Source: Actinomycetes bacterium
Lineage (GTDB): Bacteria > Actinomycetota > Acidimicrobiia > Acidimicrobiales > Palsa-688
Direction: 5' to 3'
Assembly (NCBI GenBank): GCA_021788115.1
Contig: JAJYLA010000004.1
Coordinates: forward strand, 1-64,000
DNA length: 64,000 nucleotides
Shown: in pieces, positions 16,953-25,409 of the stretch
Layout of the letters: each line of letters opens with the position of its first letter
How positions within the stretch are numbered: the stretch's first letter is position 1
Notes under the pieces: generated by a model
Databases searched by the model: none
What the model was told of the DNA's origin: nothing
What the model saw: only the letters and a program-made list of their open reading frames with translations
Translations under genes and position numbers: made by a program

Positions 16953-17108
16953 TGCCGTTCCTCCTGCTCCGTGGACCGCTCGGCTGCCGGGTCCTGCCCG
17001 CTCCGGGCTGCGCCGCTCGACCTTGTCCATTTCTTCACAAGATCCACTGTCGTTGAAACCGGGCCCGTGACCGCAGGGTCGAAAGTCATATCGGCCCGCT
17101 TTTGGCCG

Positions 17109-17122
17109 GTGATTTGCGTCAC
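17109..17122. promoter_or_regulatory. CRP/FNR-type operator GTGA-N6-TCAC
   Basis: GTGATTTGCGTCAC matches the core half-sites of CRP-family operators (GTGA, six-base spacer, TCAC). It lies 157 bases upstream of the tusA start and would suit redox- or energy-dependent control of the sulfur cluster. A single match of eight fixed bases can occur by chance. Confidence 0.4.
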
Positions 17123-17402
17123 TGGTAGGGGAGGCGCTATGGAGCAAATGATCGATTATCGGAGAAGGGAATTGATGAGTAAATTAACTAAATCGCTATC
17201 CCCTCCGGCGCGGGCGAGTCCCGCCTGTAGTCGCCGGACCGCGAGGCCGCGCACTCCACGGATCGGAGCACGGCCACCGGCAGCCCCGGAACCCCGACGA
17301 GTCACCGCGCGGTGACCTTGAAACCGCAGGTGTACACGAAAGACCATGTTCGTTCACCGGAAGTTCATCTTCTGGACCGTCGGCCGCAATGTTGATGCAA
17401 CC

Positions 17403-17417
17403 CACCGGTCACCGGTG
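17403..17417. promoter_or_regulatory. Perfect 15-bp palindrome upstream of the PHS-type transporter
   Basis: CACCGGT-C-ACCGGTG has two perfect 7-base arms, about 48 bases before the transporter start. A weaker repeat CAGTG-TGAC-CACTG follows at 17423-17436. Both are operator candidates; the binding protein is unknown. Confidence 0.4.
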
Positions 17418-17464
17418 TCGGGCAGTGTGACCACTGTTTGCGACGCGATGGAGGCATATTTCCT

Positions 17465-18931
17465 GTGACTGTGACCAGTGGCTCCGCGATAGGGAGCCTT
17501 ACTGTCGCGATGGACGAGGCTCCTATATCGCAGTTCCACGTGAAAGCAATTTTCACGTCGGGCATGGGCTTCTTCACGGACGCGTACGACCTGTTCATCA
17601 TCGGAACGGCGTCCACGCTCATCACCAACCAGTGGCACCTCGATACCACGCAGACGGGGCTGATCAACTCGATGACGCTCCTCGGGGCGTTCCTCGGCGC
17701 GATCGTCTACGGGCGCCTCGCGGACCGGGTCGGCCGGAAGCGCATTTACGGCCTGGTTGCCGGCATCATGCTCGTTTTCGCCCTCGCGTCGGCCTTTTCC
17801 CCCAACGTGTTGTGGTTGATCATCTTCCGGTTCGGTCTGGGGTTGGGCGTCGGCGGCGACTATCCCGTGTCCGCGGTTCTCATGAGCGAGTACTCCAACA
17901 TCAAGAACCGCGGCAAGCTCGTCGGCCTGGTCTTCTCCTTGCAGGCCCTCGGCACGGTCATGGGCTACGTGGTGGGCCTCACGCTGCTGTCGGCGGGGAT
18001 CAACCACGGCGAGGCCTGGAGGATCATGCTCGCCCTCGGTGCGGTTCCTTCCGCCATGGTCCTGTACTCCCGGCGGCGGATGCCCGAGTCGCCGCGCTTC
18101 CAGGCGCTCGTGCAGGGCAGGCACGCCGAGGCCGCCAAGAACCTCGCCGTCTACTCCGCCGGCGCGCTCAACGGCGCCTTGAACGGGATCGCGACCCTCC
18201 CCGCCGTCGCCGTCCACCGGATGCGCCTGAGAGAGCTCCTCACGACCCGCAAGTACCTGCTGACCCTGATCGGCACGGCGGGAACATGGTTCGTCTTCGA
18301 CTACGCCTACTACGGCAACTCGGTGTCCGCGCCGCTCATCGTGAAGTCGGTGCTCGGCAGTGGCCACACCGTGGAGCAGGCCCTGGCGTTCAACCTCATC
18401 ATGTTCAGCGTCGCCGCAGTGCCCGGATACTTTCTCGCTGCCGCCTTCATGGACCGCATCGGCCATCGCCGCCTGCAACTCATCGGCTTTCCCCTGATGG
18501 GGCTGGCGTTCCTGCTGATCGGGGTCATCCCGGGCGTGACCACCGCGGTCGTCCCGTTCCTCCTCCTCTTCGGGGTCAGCTACTTCTTCGCCGAGTTTGG
18601 TCCCAACACCACGACCTTCGTCCTGGCCGGGGAGTGCTACCCCACCTCGGTGAGGACCACGGGTCACGGCATCTCCGCCGGGATCGCCAAGCTGGGTGCG
18701 TTCATCGGGGTCTACCTCTTCCCCCACATCAGCAAGGCGTTCGGGGTGGGCGGCGCCCTGGAGTTCTCAGCCGGCATGTCCCTCGCCGGTTTCCTGCTGA
18801 CCTTCCTGATCCCCGAACCGAGCCAGCGGAGCCTCGAAGAGATCGGGGGCGAGCGGGAGTTGCTGGTCCTGGCTGGGGGCCCGCCCTCCTCCGTGCCCGG
18901 CAGAATCTCGATCCCCGAAGTCGTGGCCTAG
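17465..18931 (+). CDS. MFS transporter, phosphate:H+ symporter (PHS)-like
   Basis: The protein of about 488 residues is a 12-helix major facilitator with the PHS-family signature GMGFFTDAYDLFIIG near the first helix, the loop GRLADRVGRKR, GLGVGGDYPVS and the later FGPNTTTFVLAGECYP. The PHS family includes the Pho84 phosphate symporters, and bacterial relatives also move organic acids and aromatic compounds, so substrate is open. GTG 17465 (or 17471) follows GGAGG; an internal ATG at 17510 is also possible. The gene is divergent from the sulfur-carrier cluster and could supply it with an oxyanion, but that is speculation. Confidence 0.82.
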   Translation: MTVTSGSAIGSLTVAMDEAPISQFHVKAIFTSGMGFFTDAYDLFIIGTASTLITNQWHLDTTQTGLINSMTLLGAFLGAIVYGRLADRVGRKRIYGLVAGIMLVFALASAFSPNVLWLIIFRFGLGLGVGGDYPVSAVLMSEYSNIKNRGKLVGLVFSLQALGTVMGYVVGLTLLSAGINHGEAWRIMLALGAVPSAMVLYSRRRMPESPRFQALVQGRHAEAAKNLAVYSAGALNGALNGIATLPAVAVHRMRLRELLTTRKYLLTLIGTAGTWFVFDYAYYGNSVSAPLIVKSVLGSGHTVEQALAFNLIMFSVAAVPGYFLAAAFMDRIGHRRLQLIGFPLMGLAFLLIGVIPGVTTAVVPFLLLFGVSYFFAEFGPNTTTFVLAGECYPTSVRTTGHGISAGIAKLGAFIGVYLFPHISKAFGVGGALEFSAGMSLAGFLLTFLIPEPSQRSLEEIGGERELLVLAGGPPSSVPGRISIPEVVA

Positions 18932-18956
18932 ATCAGCTTAGCTACGCTAAGCTAAT
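18932..18956. terminator. Bidirectional stem-loop between convergent genes
   Basis: AGCTTAGC (18935-18942) and GCTAAGCT (18946-18953) form a perfect 8-bp stem with loop TAC; two more pairs extend it after one mismatch. It lies in the 44 bases between the transporter and the convergent membrane-protein gene. Confidence 0.6.
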
Positions 18957-18975
18957 CGCCTGCTCGCCGGGCGGG

Positions 18976-19521
18976 TTACGGCTGACGCCGGCCGAGTGCC
19001 AGGCCGAGGCCGGAGAGGATCACGAGCAGGGCGCCGGGAACCACGAAGAACCAGGTGAAGAGGTTGAAGTTGGGGAGGCTGGAGATCTCCTTGTAGTTGT
19101 GCACGTTGTTGTTCATCGTGGTGACCAGCGGCTTGTAGAAGTCGAGGCCGGGCGGGACGTTCTTGAAGATGGGCACGAGCTGGGGGAAGCTCCCGAGAAG
19201 CTTGGCCATCGCCGGGTAGTTGGACCCGAGAAACTGCTGCACCTGGGCCGGCGTCATGTGAAGGGCCGAGGCGAGGCCGGTGGTCATCTGCTGCACCTCC
19301 GCGGCGGCCTGGACCCCTCCCTGGGCGACGCTTCCCAGGGGCACGAACGTGTTGTTGTAGTAGTCGACCGTCTGCTTGACCGCGCCGGGCTGCATGATCC
19401 CGTGGAAGTTGTCGATCATCTTCTGCCCGGCGCTCGCCTTGCCGGGAAGGTTGATGGCGAAGGGCGCTACCACGAGGAGGATCCCGATCACCATCACTGC
19501 CCACAGCACCTTCCGAGACAT
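18976..19521 (-). CDS. Conserved-looking two-TM membrane protein of unknown function
   Basis: From ATG 19521 (AAGGAGG 7 nt ahead) the product is 181 residues: an N-terminal helix (VLWAVMVIGILLVVAPFAI), an extracytoplasmic helical region of about 120 residues with several short amphipathic segments (MTPAQVQQFLGSNYPAMAKL), and a C-terminal helix (FTWFFVVPGALLVILSGLGL) ending GRRQP. No cysteines or catalytic motifs are visible. The topology (both ends inside, loop outside) recalls small actinobacterial envelope proteins but I cannot name a family. Confidence 0.7.
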   Translation of the reverse strand: MSRKVLWAVMVIGILLVVAPFAINLPGKASAGQKMIDNFHGIMQPGAVKQTVDYYNNTFVPLGSVAQGGVQAAAEVQQMTTGLASALHMTPAQVQQFLGSNYPAMAKLLGSFPQLVPIFKNVPPGLDFYKPLVTTMNNNVHNYKEISSLPNFNLFTWFFVVPGALLVILSGLGLALGRRQP

Positions 19522-19666
19522 TGGCGCCTCCTTGTATATGTGCATATGCGCACTCGTATTGTGACAGAAGGTACAAGCAGACCCGCCCCGGTGCTATAGC
19601 CGAAATGCTCTAGTTGCCCCGGCCCTAAGGGCGGTCATCGCAGGCGTGTGGCGGGAGGGGGGACTT

Positions 19667-19738
19667 GGCGGCGCCCACCCTGGCCGGCGGGGCGGCGCCC
19701 ACCCTGGCCGGCGGGGCGGCGCCCACCCTGGCCGGCGT
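19667..19738 (+). repeat. Three tandem copies of a 24-bp unit
   Basis: The unit GGCGGCGCCCACCCTGGCCG plus GCGG is repeated three times without spacer (19667-19690, 19691-19714, 19715-19738); only the last base of copy three differs. It sits upstream of the gntR promoter. Confidence 0.9.
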
Positions 19739-19789
19739 CCCCTCGCCGCGCCGCCCCGGGCGCCTGGCCTCGCTGTCCCCCGCGGCCGG

Positions 19790-19800
19790 ATGTATACAGT
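19790..19800 (+). promoter_or_regulatory. gntR -10 element overlapped by an ATGTATACA operator half
   Basis: TACAGT (19795-19800) is followed by 7 nt and the GTG at 19808, which fits a leaderless start. The same bases contain TGTATACA (19791-19798), an 8-bp palindrome of the FadR/GntR operator type that recurs at 25313-25320. Binding here would block the promoter, giving autorepression. Confidence 0.5.
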
Positions 19801-19807
19801 GTGTTCC

Positions 19808-20512
19808 GTGAAGCCCCGCTCGCGGATGCGGCCCGACGAGATCGCCGGCCTGCTGCGCCGGGCGGTACGCGAGAGGTTGCTCGTCCCCGGCCAGCCCCTC
19901 AACCAGGACGAGCTGGCCAAGCGCTTCGGCGTGAGCCGCATCCCGCTCCGGGAGGCGCTGCGGACCCTGGCCGGCGAGGGGCTCGTGGTGATGCGGCCCG
20001 GCATCGGCGCCGTGGTGACCGAACTTGACGCCGAGGAGCTCAACGAGCTGTACGGGCTGCGGCTCCAGCTCGAGCCGCCCCTGGCAGAGTGGATCGTCGC
20101 CCGGGCCCGGGCAGAGGACCTGGAGGAGCTCGAGGGGATCCTGGCGCGCATTTCCTCCCTGGGGGAGGGCAACCTCGAGGCGTGGGCCAACCTCGACTAT
20201 CTCTTCCACCGGCGGGTTGCCGAGCTGTCGGGCCGCCGGCACTCCTTGAGGCTGGTGACGCAGGTGCTCAACCTGATCGAGCCGTACTCGCGCCTGTACG
20301 TGCACCTGGTCGGTCCCGAACACCACCTGGTGTCCGAGCACGAGGAGGTGATCGCCGCCATTCGGGCCGGCGATGCCAGGGCGCTCGAGGCGCGCATGGT
20401 GCGTGGCCTGGAGAGCGCCCGTCGGCGACTGGTGGAATCCGCGTCGAGCATGGACGAGGACGTCGACCTCGTGTCGCTGTTGGGCGGTGACGAGGATGCC
20501 GGCACCGGCTGA
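19808..20512 (+). CDS. GntR-family (FadR/FCD-type) transcriptional regulator
   Basis: From GTG 19808 the protein has 234 residues: an N-terminal winged helix (DEIAGLLRRAVRERLL, LAKRFGVSRIPLREALRTL, GLVVMRPGIGAVV) and a C-terminal all-helical FCD-type effector domain with WANLDYLFHRRVAELSG and HLVSEHEEVIAAIRAGD, where His and Asp residues usually bind a metal and a carboxylate ligand. An ATG at 19790 is also in frame, but the -10 at 19795 makes the GTG more likely. It precedes two liv-type importers and probably controls at least the second through the shared palindrome. Ligand: unknown small organic acid. Confidence 0.92.
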   Translation: MKPRSRMRPDEIAGLLRRAVRERLLVPGQPLNQDELAKRFGVSRIPLREALRTLAGEGLVVMRPGIGAVVTELDAEELNELYGLRLQLEPPLAEWIVARARAEDLEELEGILARISSLGEGNLEAWANLDYLFHRRVAELSGRRHSLRLVTQVLNLIEPYSRLYVHLVGPEHHLVSEHEEVIAAIRAGDARALEARMVRGLESARRRLVESASSMDEDVDLVSLLGGDEDAGTG

Positions 20513-20686
20513 GCGGGTCCGAGGTAAGGCGACCGCCGCGACGAGCACGACCGAGCACGGGGGCGGACGACCTCCCCGCTGCGGCCCTCGCGAGGCGGTT
20601 TCGCCATCCGGGCGGCCAGGACCGGCTAGGACAGGGTGAAAGGACGCGCATCGGGTTGGGGGGCCGGGCGATCAGGGGGAACGGAG

Positions 20687-21943
20687 GTGCACACGACATT
20701 CCGCCGGCGGCGACCCACGCAGATCCTGCCCGCGCAGCTCGCCCTCGCCGGTCTGCTGGCGGCGGGCGGCATCGGCGGGTGCACGAGCGCCGGGGGCTCG
20801 GATGCCGGCAGGGGCACGGTCCTCCGGTTCGGGTCGGCGGTCTCCCTGACCGGTGAGATGGCGGGGGAGGGGAAGCTCACCCAGGACGGCTACAAGTATT
20901 GCCAGGACGTCGTCAATGCCCACGGCGGTGTGACCGTCGGCTCCCGCCACCTCACCCTGTCGATCTCCTACCACGACGACGAGTCCTCTCCCACGACGTC
21001 GGCGCGGATCGTCCAGCAGTTCAACGACGAGGGGATCAAGTTCATCCTCGGCCCCTACGGGTCGGCGGCCACAGAAGCCGTCGCACCGGTCGCCCAGCGG
21101 AACGGGCAGATCGTCGCGGACTCGGCCGGCGCCGACAACACCATCTTCGAGCACGGCTACACGCAGGTCTTCGGCGTGGAGTCGCCGGCGTCCAACTACG
21201 CCGCGTCGATCATCGACGCCATCGTCTACAACGCCCACCGGGTGCCCAGGTCGGTCGCGTTCGTGTCCGCCGACGACAGCTTCTCCCAGGAGGTCGCCCG
21301 CTTCGGCGTCGAGGAAGCCCGGAGCCAGGGCCTCCACGTCTTCCCGCTGATCACGTTCCCGGCCGGCTCGACCGACCTGAGCTCGGTGGTGACCCGGGTG
21401 CGCGCCGAGCACCCGGACCTGCTCATCGAGAGCGGCCACCTCGTGGAAGGGATCGCGCTGGTGTCCCAGGCGGCGCAGCTGGGGCTGAGGGTCGACGGTA
21501 TAGGCGAGACGGTGGCCCCGACGGACCCCGGCTTCGTCGGATCCCTCGGGCGCCTCGCGGACGGGGTGATCTCCTCCACCCAGTGGGTCGACAACTGGCC
21601 GGGCAAGGGCCCCTACTTCGGGACGGCGGCCGACTACGCCGAGGGGTTCCGCGCCGCCTTCGGGTTCACACCGGCCTACCACCCCGCCGAGGCGTCGGCG
21701 GCGTGCCTCGCCCTCGTGCTTGCCATCGAGCACGCCGGCACGACCGATCCGCGGCGGGTGACCGCGGCGCTCAGCCAGCTCGACGTCGACAGCTTCTACG
21801 GGCGGATCCACTTCGCCCCCAATGGCCAGGACGCCACCCGCACGATGGCGGTCGTCCAGATCCAGCACGGCAAGCCGGTGACCGTCTGGCCCCACGGCCT
21901 CGAGCAGGCACCGCTCGAGTGGCCGGCGCCCCGAGCGCCGTGA
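20687..21943 (+). CDS. ABC importer substrate-binding lipoprotein (HAAT type), importer 1
   Basis: The 418-residue protein has a lipoprotein signal with lipobox IGGC (cysteine near residue 32) after an Arg-rich N-terminus, followed by a LivJ-type two-lobed periplasmic-binding fold: FGSAVSLTGEMAGEGK, ILGPYGSAATEAVAPVAQRN, VAFVSADDSFSQEVARF, AEASAACLALVLAIE. The family binds branched-chain amino acids, amides, urea or small aromatic acids; the ligand cannot be told from the sequence. GTG 20687 is placed just behind a purine-rich ACGGAGG. The permease start overlaps its stop (GTGA). Confidence 0.9.
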   Translation: MHTTFRRRRPTQILPAQLALAGLLAAGGIGGCTSAGGSDAGRGTVLRFGSAVSLTGEMAGEGKLTQDGYKYCQDVVNAHGGVTVGSRHLTLSISYHDDESSPTTSARIVQQFNDEGIKFILGPYGSAATEAVAPVAQRNGQIVADSAGADNTIFEHGYTQVFGVESPASNYAASIIDAIVYNAHRVPRSVAFVSADDSFSQEVARFGVEEARSQGLHVFPLITFPAGSTDLSSVVTRVRAEHPDLLIESGHLVEGIALVSQAAQLGLRVDGIGETVAPTDPGFVGSLGRLADGVISSTQWVDNWPGKGPYFGTAADYAEGFRAAFGFTPAYHPAEASAACLALVLAIEHAGTTDPRRVTAALSQLDVDSFYGRIHFAPNGQDATRTMAVVQIQHGKPVTVWPHGLEQAPLEWPAPRAP

Positions 21944-22824
21944 CCGATCTCCTCCAGGCGCTGGTCGACGGTCTGCTCGAGGGTGGGCTGCTGGCGCTGG
22001 TCGCGGTCGGTTTCACCCTGGTGTGGGGGGTCCTCAACGAGATCAACCTCGCCCACGGCGCCCTCGTCGTGCTCGCCGCCTACCTCACCTGGGAGCTGTC
22101 CGCCTCCGCCGGGCTCAACCCGTTGCTTGCCGGCCTCACGGCGATCGCCGTTGTGGCTGCGCTCGGCTACGCGCTGCAGCGGGGGTTGCTCAACCTGGTG
22201 GCCCGCGCGCCGGTCCTGCTTCCTCTCCTCGTCACCTTCGGGGCCGGCCTCCTGCTGCGCGACGCGATGGTCGCCGCATTCTCCTCCGACGACCGGACCC
22301 TGGTGACCGCGTACTCGCTGTCGGCCTTCCGTGTCGGCGGCGTGTACCTGCCCGTGCTGCGGCTGTGGTCGCTGGTTCTCGCCGTCACGCTGACCACGGG
22401 TGTGGCGCTGGGGCTGCGCCACACCCGGCATGGCATGGCGATCCGTGCGGTGGGCATGGACCGCGACGCCGCCCGCCTGGTCGGCATCCCGGTACGCCAC
22501 GTGTACGCGCTCACCTTCGCCGCCGGCGCGGCACTGGCCGGCGCCGCAGGGGCCATGGTGGCTGCGGTGGGGACCTTCAGCCCGGTGAGCACGGACGTGT
22601 ACACCCTGGAGAGCTTCGTCATCGCGGTCGTCGGGGGTATCGGCAACACCTCGGGCGCCCTGGCGGGAGGGTTGGCCCTCGGGGTCCTCGAAGCGCTCGC
22701 CGGCCAGTACCTTCCCGGCGAGCTCGTGAGCGCCATCGCCTTCGCGGTGCTGCTGCTCGCGCTCGTGCTGCGGCCGCAGGGGATCGTGGGACGGGCCCGC
22801 TACAGCGCACGGGTCGATAGGTGA
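21940..22824 (+). CDS. livH: LivH-type permease, importer 1
   Basis: The 294-residue membrane protein has the LivH pattern: LLALVAVGFTLVWGVLNEINLAHGALVVLAAYLTW in the first helices, then TRHGMAIRAVGMDRDAARLVGI, the EAA-like cytoplasmic loop, and a C-terminal VVGGIGNTSGALAGGLALGV. It forms the translocation channel with the LivM-type partner. GTGA overlaps join it to genes on both sides. Confidence 0.93.
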   Translation: MTDLLQALVDGLLEGGLLALVAVGFTLVWGVLNEINLAHGALVVLAAYLTWELSASAGLNPLLAGLTAIAVVAALGYALQRGLLNLVARAPVLLPLLVTFGAGLLLRDAMVAAFSSDDRTLVTAYSLSAFRVGGVYLPVLRLWSLVLAVTLTTGVALGLRHTRHGMAIRAVGMDRDAARLVGIPVRHVYALTFAAGAALAGAAGAMVAAVGTFSPVSTDVYTLESFVIAVVGGIGNTSGALAGGLALGVLEALAGQYLPGELVSAIAFAVLLLALVLRPQGIVGRARYSARVDR

Positions 22825-23837
22825 GGTTCCTGGTGGAAAAGACCGGCCGGCGCTGGCTTGCCGGGTCCGCGGCCACGATCGCCCTGGCCGCGGGAGGGGC
22901 CGCCCTGCCGTCGCAGCCCCTCGGCACCGCCACCTCGGTCCTGCTCTTCGTGACCCTCGCCCAGTCGTGGAACATCATCGGAGGCTTCGCCGGCTACCCG
23001 TCCTTCGGGCAGGTCGCCTTCTTCGGTGTCGGCGGCTACTGCGCGGCGGTGCTCACGGCGCAGGTGGGGTTCTCCTTCTGGGCGGCGCTGCCCGCCAGCG
23101 CGGCGTTCGCCGCGGCGTTCGCCGCCGTCGTGGGGCCGCCCTTGCTGCGCCTGCGCGGCAACGCGTTCTCCATCGCCACGCTGGGCATGGCTGCGGGCAC
23201 CCGGGAGCTGGTGGCCATCCTCGGCGTGACGGGCGGCGGAGCAGGCTTGACGGTCCCGACCTTCGGGCCGGGTCCCCACACCGCCTACCCGGGTGCGCTG
23301 GCGTTCTACTGGGCCTACCTGGCCCTCGCCGCCGTGTCGCTCGCCGTGGTGGCGTGGCTGTCCGCGAGCCGCTTCGGCCTCGCCCTCCGGGCGATCCGCG
23401 CCGACGAAACCGCCGCGGAGTCGGCGGGGGTGGCGACCACCCGTACCAAGGTGGCGGCCCTGGCCCTCTCGGCGCTGCTCGCGGGGACCGCGGGAGCGCT
23501 GTTCGCCTTCCAGCAGGTGGTCGTGTTCCCGGACTCGATGTTCGACATCACCACAACCACGCTGATGGTGGTGATCGTGGTCGTGGGCGGGCGGGGCACC
23601 GTGGCGGGCCCGGTCGTCGGGGCGGTCGTGTTCGAGACCCTGGTGACCGAGTTGCACCTCTTTGCCAGCAGGCTGGACCCGTTGATCCTGCCGGCATTGA
23701 TCGTGGTGGGCGTGGTGCTCCTCCCCGACGGAGTGGCACACCTCCTCCCCGTCCCGCCCGGCGCCGGCCGGGGCGGGACGCCCAGGGCCCGACCGCGCGC
23801 GGTCCTCCTCGACGCCGTCAGGCGCTACCGGCTGTGA
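22821..23837 (+). CDS. livM: LivM-type permease, importer 1
   Basis: The 338-residue partner permease shows the LivM signature FAGYPSFGQVAFFGVGGYCAA in its early helices (usually GxxSLGHAAFFGxGAY), the loop SRFGLALRAIRADETAAESAG and C-terminal VVVGGRGTVAGPVVGAVVFE. The serine-leucine of the usual motif reads PSFG here. GTG 22821 overlaps the livH stop, and its own stop overlaps the livG start. Confidence 0.93.
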   Translation: MRFLVEKTGRRWLAGSAATIALAAGGAALPSQPLGTATSVLLFVTLAQSWNIIGGFAGYPSFGQVAFFGVGGYCAAVLTAQVGFSFWAALPASAAFAAAFAAVVGPPLLRLRGNAFSIATLGMAAGTRELVAILGVTGGGAGLTVPTFGPGPHTAYPGALAFYWAYLALAAVSLAVVAWLSASRFGLALRAIRADETAAESAGVATTRTKVAALALSALLAGTAGALFAFQQVVVFPDSMFDITTTTLMVVIVVVGGRGTVAGPVVGAVVFETLVTELHLFASRLDPLILPALIVVGVVLLPDGVAHLLPVPPGAGRGGTPRARPRAVLLDAVRRYRL

Positions 23838-24571
23838 CCGCGGTGCTCGAGGTCGAATCCCTCACCAGGAACTTCGGGGGTCTGCGGGCCGTCGACGAGG
23901 TCACCTTCTCGCTCCGGCGCGGGACCGTGCTCGGCCTGATCGGACCCAACGGCGCCGGCAAGAGCACCGTCGTGAACCTGGTCACCGGTCATCTCGCCCC
24001 CACCCGGGGCCGGGTGCGGGTCGGCGGCCGGGACGTCACGGGGGCCCCGCCGTGGAAGCTCGTGCGCGCCGGGGTGGCGCGCACCTTCCAGGTGGTGCGG
24101 CCCTTCGAGGACCTGACGGTGCTCGACAACGTGGCGGTGAGCGCCATGTACGCGGCGGGTTTCCCGGCGCGAGCGGCGCGTACGACCGCCCGGCGGCTGC
24201 TCGAGCAGGTGGGCCTGGCTACCCGGGCCGGCGACCCCGCGGGTCAGCTCGGGGTCGCGGACAGCCGGCGCCTCGAGCTGGCCCGGGCCCTGGCCACCCA
24301 CCCGCGGGTGCTCGTCCTCGACGAGATCCTGGGCGGCCTCGCCCAGCGGGAGATAGCGGCCGGCGTCGACCTGCTCGCCGCGCTCAGGGAACAGGGGATC
24401 GCCATCCTCCTCGTGGAGCACCACATGGGCGCCGTGCGGGCGCTGTGCGACAGGGTGATCATGCTCGAACGGGGCCGCCCCCTGACGTCGGGGCCGCCGG
24501 CGGAGGTGCTCTCCGACCGGCGGGTCGTCCGCGCCTACCTCGGCGCGCGCCACCCGGGGACGGCGCCGTGA
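23834..24571 (+). CDS. livG: LivG-type ATPase with degenerate signature motif, importer 1
   Basis: The 245-residue ATPase has an intact Walker A (GPNGAGKST, residues 37-45), Q-loop (ARTFQVVRP), Walker B with catalytic Glu (RVLVLDE, 158-164) and H-loop (LLVEHHMGAV). The ABC signature is altered: where LivG proteins read LSYGQQRRLE, this one has LGVADSRRLE (139-148), losing the central glycine-glutamine, and the D-loop reads ILGGLAQ in place of PAAGLNP. The partner LivF has a normal signature, so the heterodimer would have one consensus and one degenerate ATP site. Overlaps couple it to livM and livF. Confidence 0.9.
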   Translation: MTAVLEVESLTRNFGGLRAVDEVTFSLRRGTVLGLIGPNGAGKSTVVNLVTGHLAPTRGRVRVGGRDVTGAPPWKLVRAGVARTFQVVRPFEDLTVLDNVAVSAMYAAGFPARAARTTARRLLEQVGLATRAGDPAGQLGVADSRRLELARALATHPRVLVLDEILGGLAQREIAAGVDLLAALREQGIAILLVEHHMGAVRALCDRVIMLERGRPLTSGPPAEVLSDRRVVRAYLGARHPGTAP

Positions 24572-25260
24572 GCCTGCTGGAGGTCCGCGCGCTCACCACG
24601 GGCTACCGCGGCGGCGCCGTCCTCGGCGGCGTCGACCTCGACGTCGGCCCCTACGAGATCGTGGCCGTCGTGGGGCCGAGCGGCTCCGGCAAGAGCACCC
24701 TGCTCGGCGCGATCAGCGGGCTGGTGCCCGTCGCCTCGGGGTCGGTCCGCCTCCACGGCCGCGACGTCGCCGGTCTCGCCGCCGAGGACATCATGGCGCT
24801 CGGCCTGGTCCACGTCCCGGAGCGGCGCCGTCTCTTCGCCGGCCTCACCGTGCGCGAGAACCTCCTCCTCGGCGGGTGGCGGGCGGGCCGGCGCGACATC
24901 GGGCGGGTCCTCGAGATGTTCCCCACCCTCGTCGGGCGCCTGGAGACGCCCTCCGGCGCCCTCTCCGGCGGCGAGCAGCAACTCTGCGCCATCGCGCGGG
25001 GGCTGATGGCCGATCCGGCGATCATGCTGATCGACGAGTTCTCCCTCGGTCTGGCGCCGGTGATGGCGCACGACATCCTGGTCCGCCTCGCCGACATCGC
25101 GGCGGGGGGCACCTCGCTCGTGCTCGTGGACCAGGACGCGGCCACGGCGCTGAGCGTCGCGGAGCGGGCGTACATCCTCGAGTCGGGCTTCATCGTCGCC
25201 TCCGGCCCCTCCGGCAAGCTGCTCGCCGACCACGCGCTGCTGGATCGCTACCTGGACTGA
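24568..25260 (+). CDS. livF: LivF-type ATPase, importer 1
   Basis: The 230-residue ATPase has Walker A GPSGSGKST, the LivF-type VHVPERRRLFAGLTVREN, signature ALSGGEQQLCAIARGLM, and Walker B IMLIDEFSLGL. The usual switch histidine (LVEQN or EH) is replaced: the H-loop region reads LVLVDQDAATAL. It closes the first importer operon; the next promoter begins about 30 bases later. Confidence 0.92.
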   Translation: MSLLEVRALTTGYRGGAVLGGVDLDVGPYEIVAVVGPSGSGKSTLLGAISGLVPVASGSVRLHGRDVAGLAAEDIMALGLVHVPERRRLFAGLTVRENLLLGGWRAGRRDIGRVLEMFPTLVGRLETPSGALSGGEQQLCAIARGLMADPAIMLIDEFSLGLAPVMAHDILVRLADIAAGGTSLVLVDQDAATALSVAERAYILESGFIVASGPSGKLLADHALLDRYLD

Positions 25261-25291
25261 CGGCCTCTGTGACATCCGTCCCAAAATCCTC

Positions 25292-25322
25292 TTGCTCCGA
25301 GCTAGTAGAAGATGTATACATC
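25292..25322 (+). promoter_or_regulatory. Promoter with GntR-type operator over the -10, importer 2
   Basis: TTGCTC (25292-25297), a 17-nt spacer and TATACA (25315-25320) form a plausible promoter. The -10 lies inside the perfect 12-bp palindrome GATGTATACATC (25311-25322). A 9-bp version of the same palindrome lies at the gntR promoter, so the GntR protein at 19.8 kb is the likely repressor. Confidence 0.6.
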
Positions 25323-25409
25323 GGATGCAAGACATACCGTGTCTTCCGAAAAGGGGGGCCGGGCGGGCTCCAGGGGGCCCGCTCGCCCACGAGCCCGGAG
25401 GAGTGGCCG

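Larger units (their letters stand above)
16953..17464. other. Divergent intergenic region, tusA cluster / PHS-type transporter
   Basis: This 512-base gap separates two divergent genes and must hold both promoters. It contains a CRP-type palindrome (17109-17122), an A+T-rich patch around 17145-17205 that stands out in this GC-rich genome, and a perfect 15-bp palindrome (17403-17417). No convincing gene is present; the small frames there lack codon bias. Confidence 0.6.

Noticed and set aside
17149-17330. Short plus-strand frame starting near ATG 17150 in the A+T-rich patch
   Set aside because: No conserved features, and codon use shifts abruptly from A/T-rich to Arg/Pro-rich; better read as promoter DNA.
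19667-19738. CRISPR array
   Set aside because: Three 24-bp units stand directly head to tail with no spacers and no cas genes are present.
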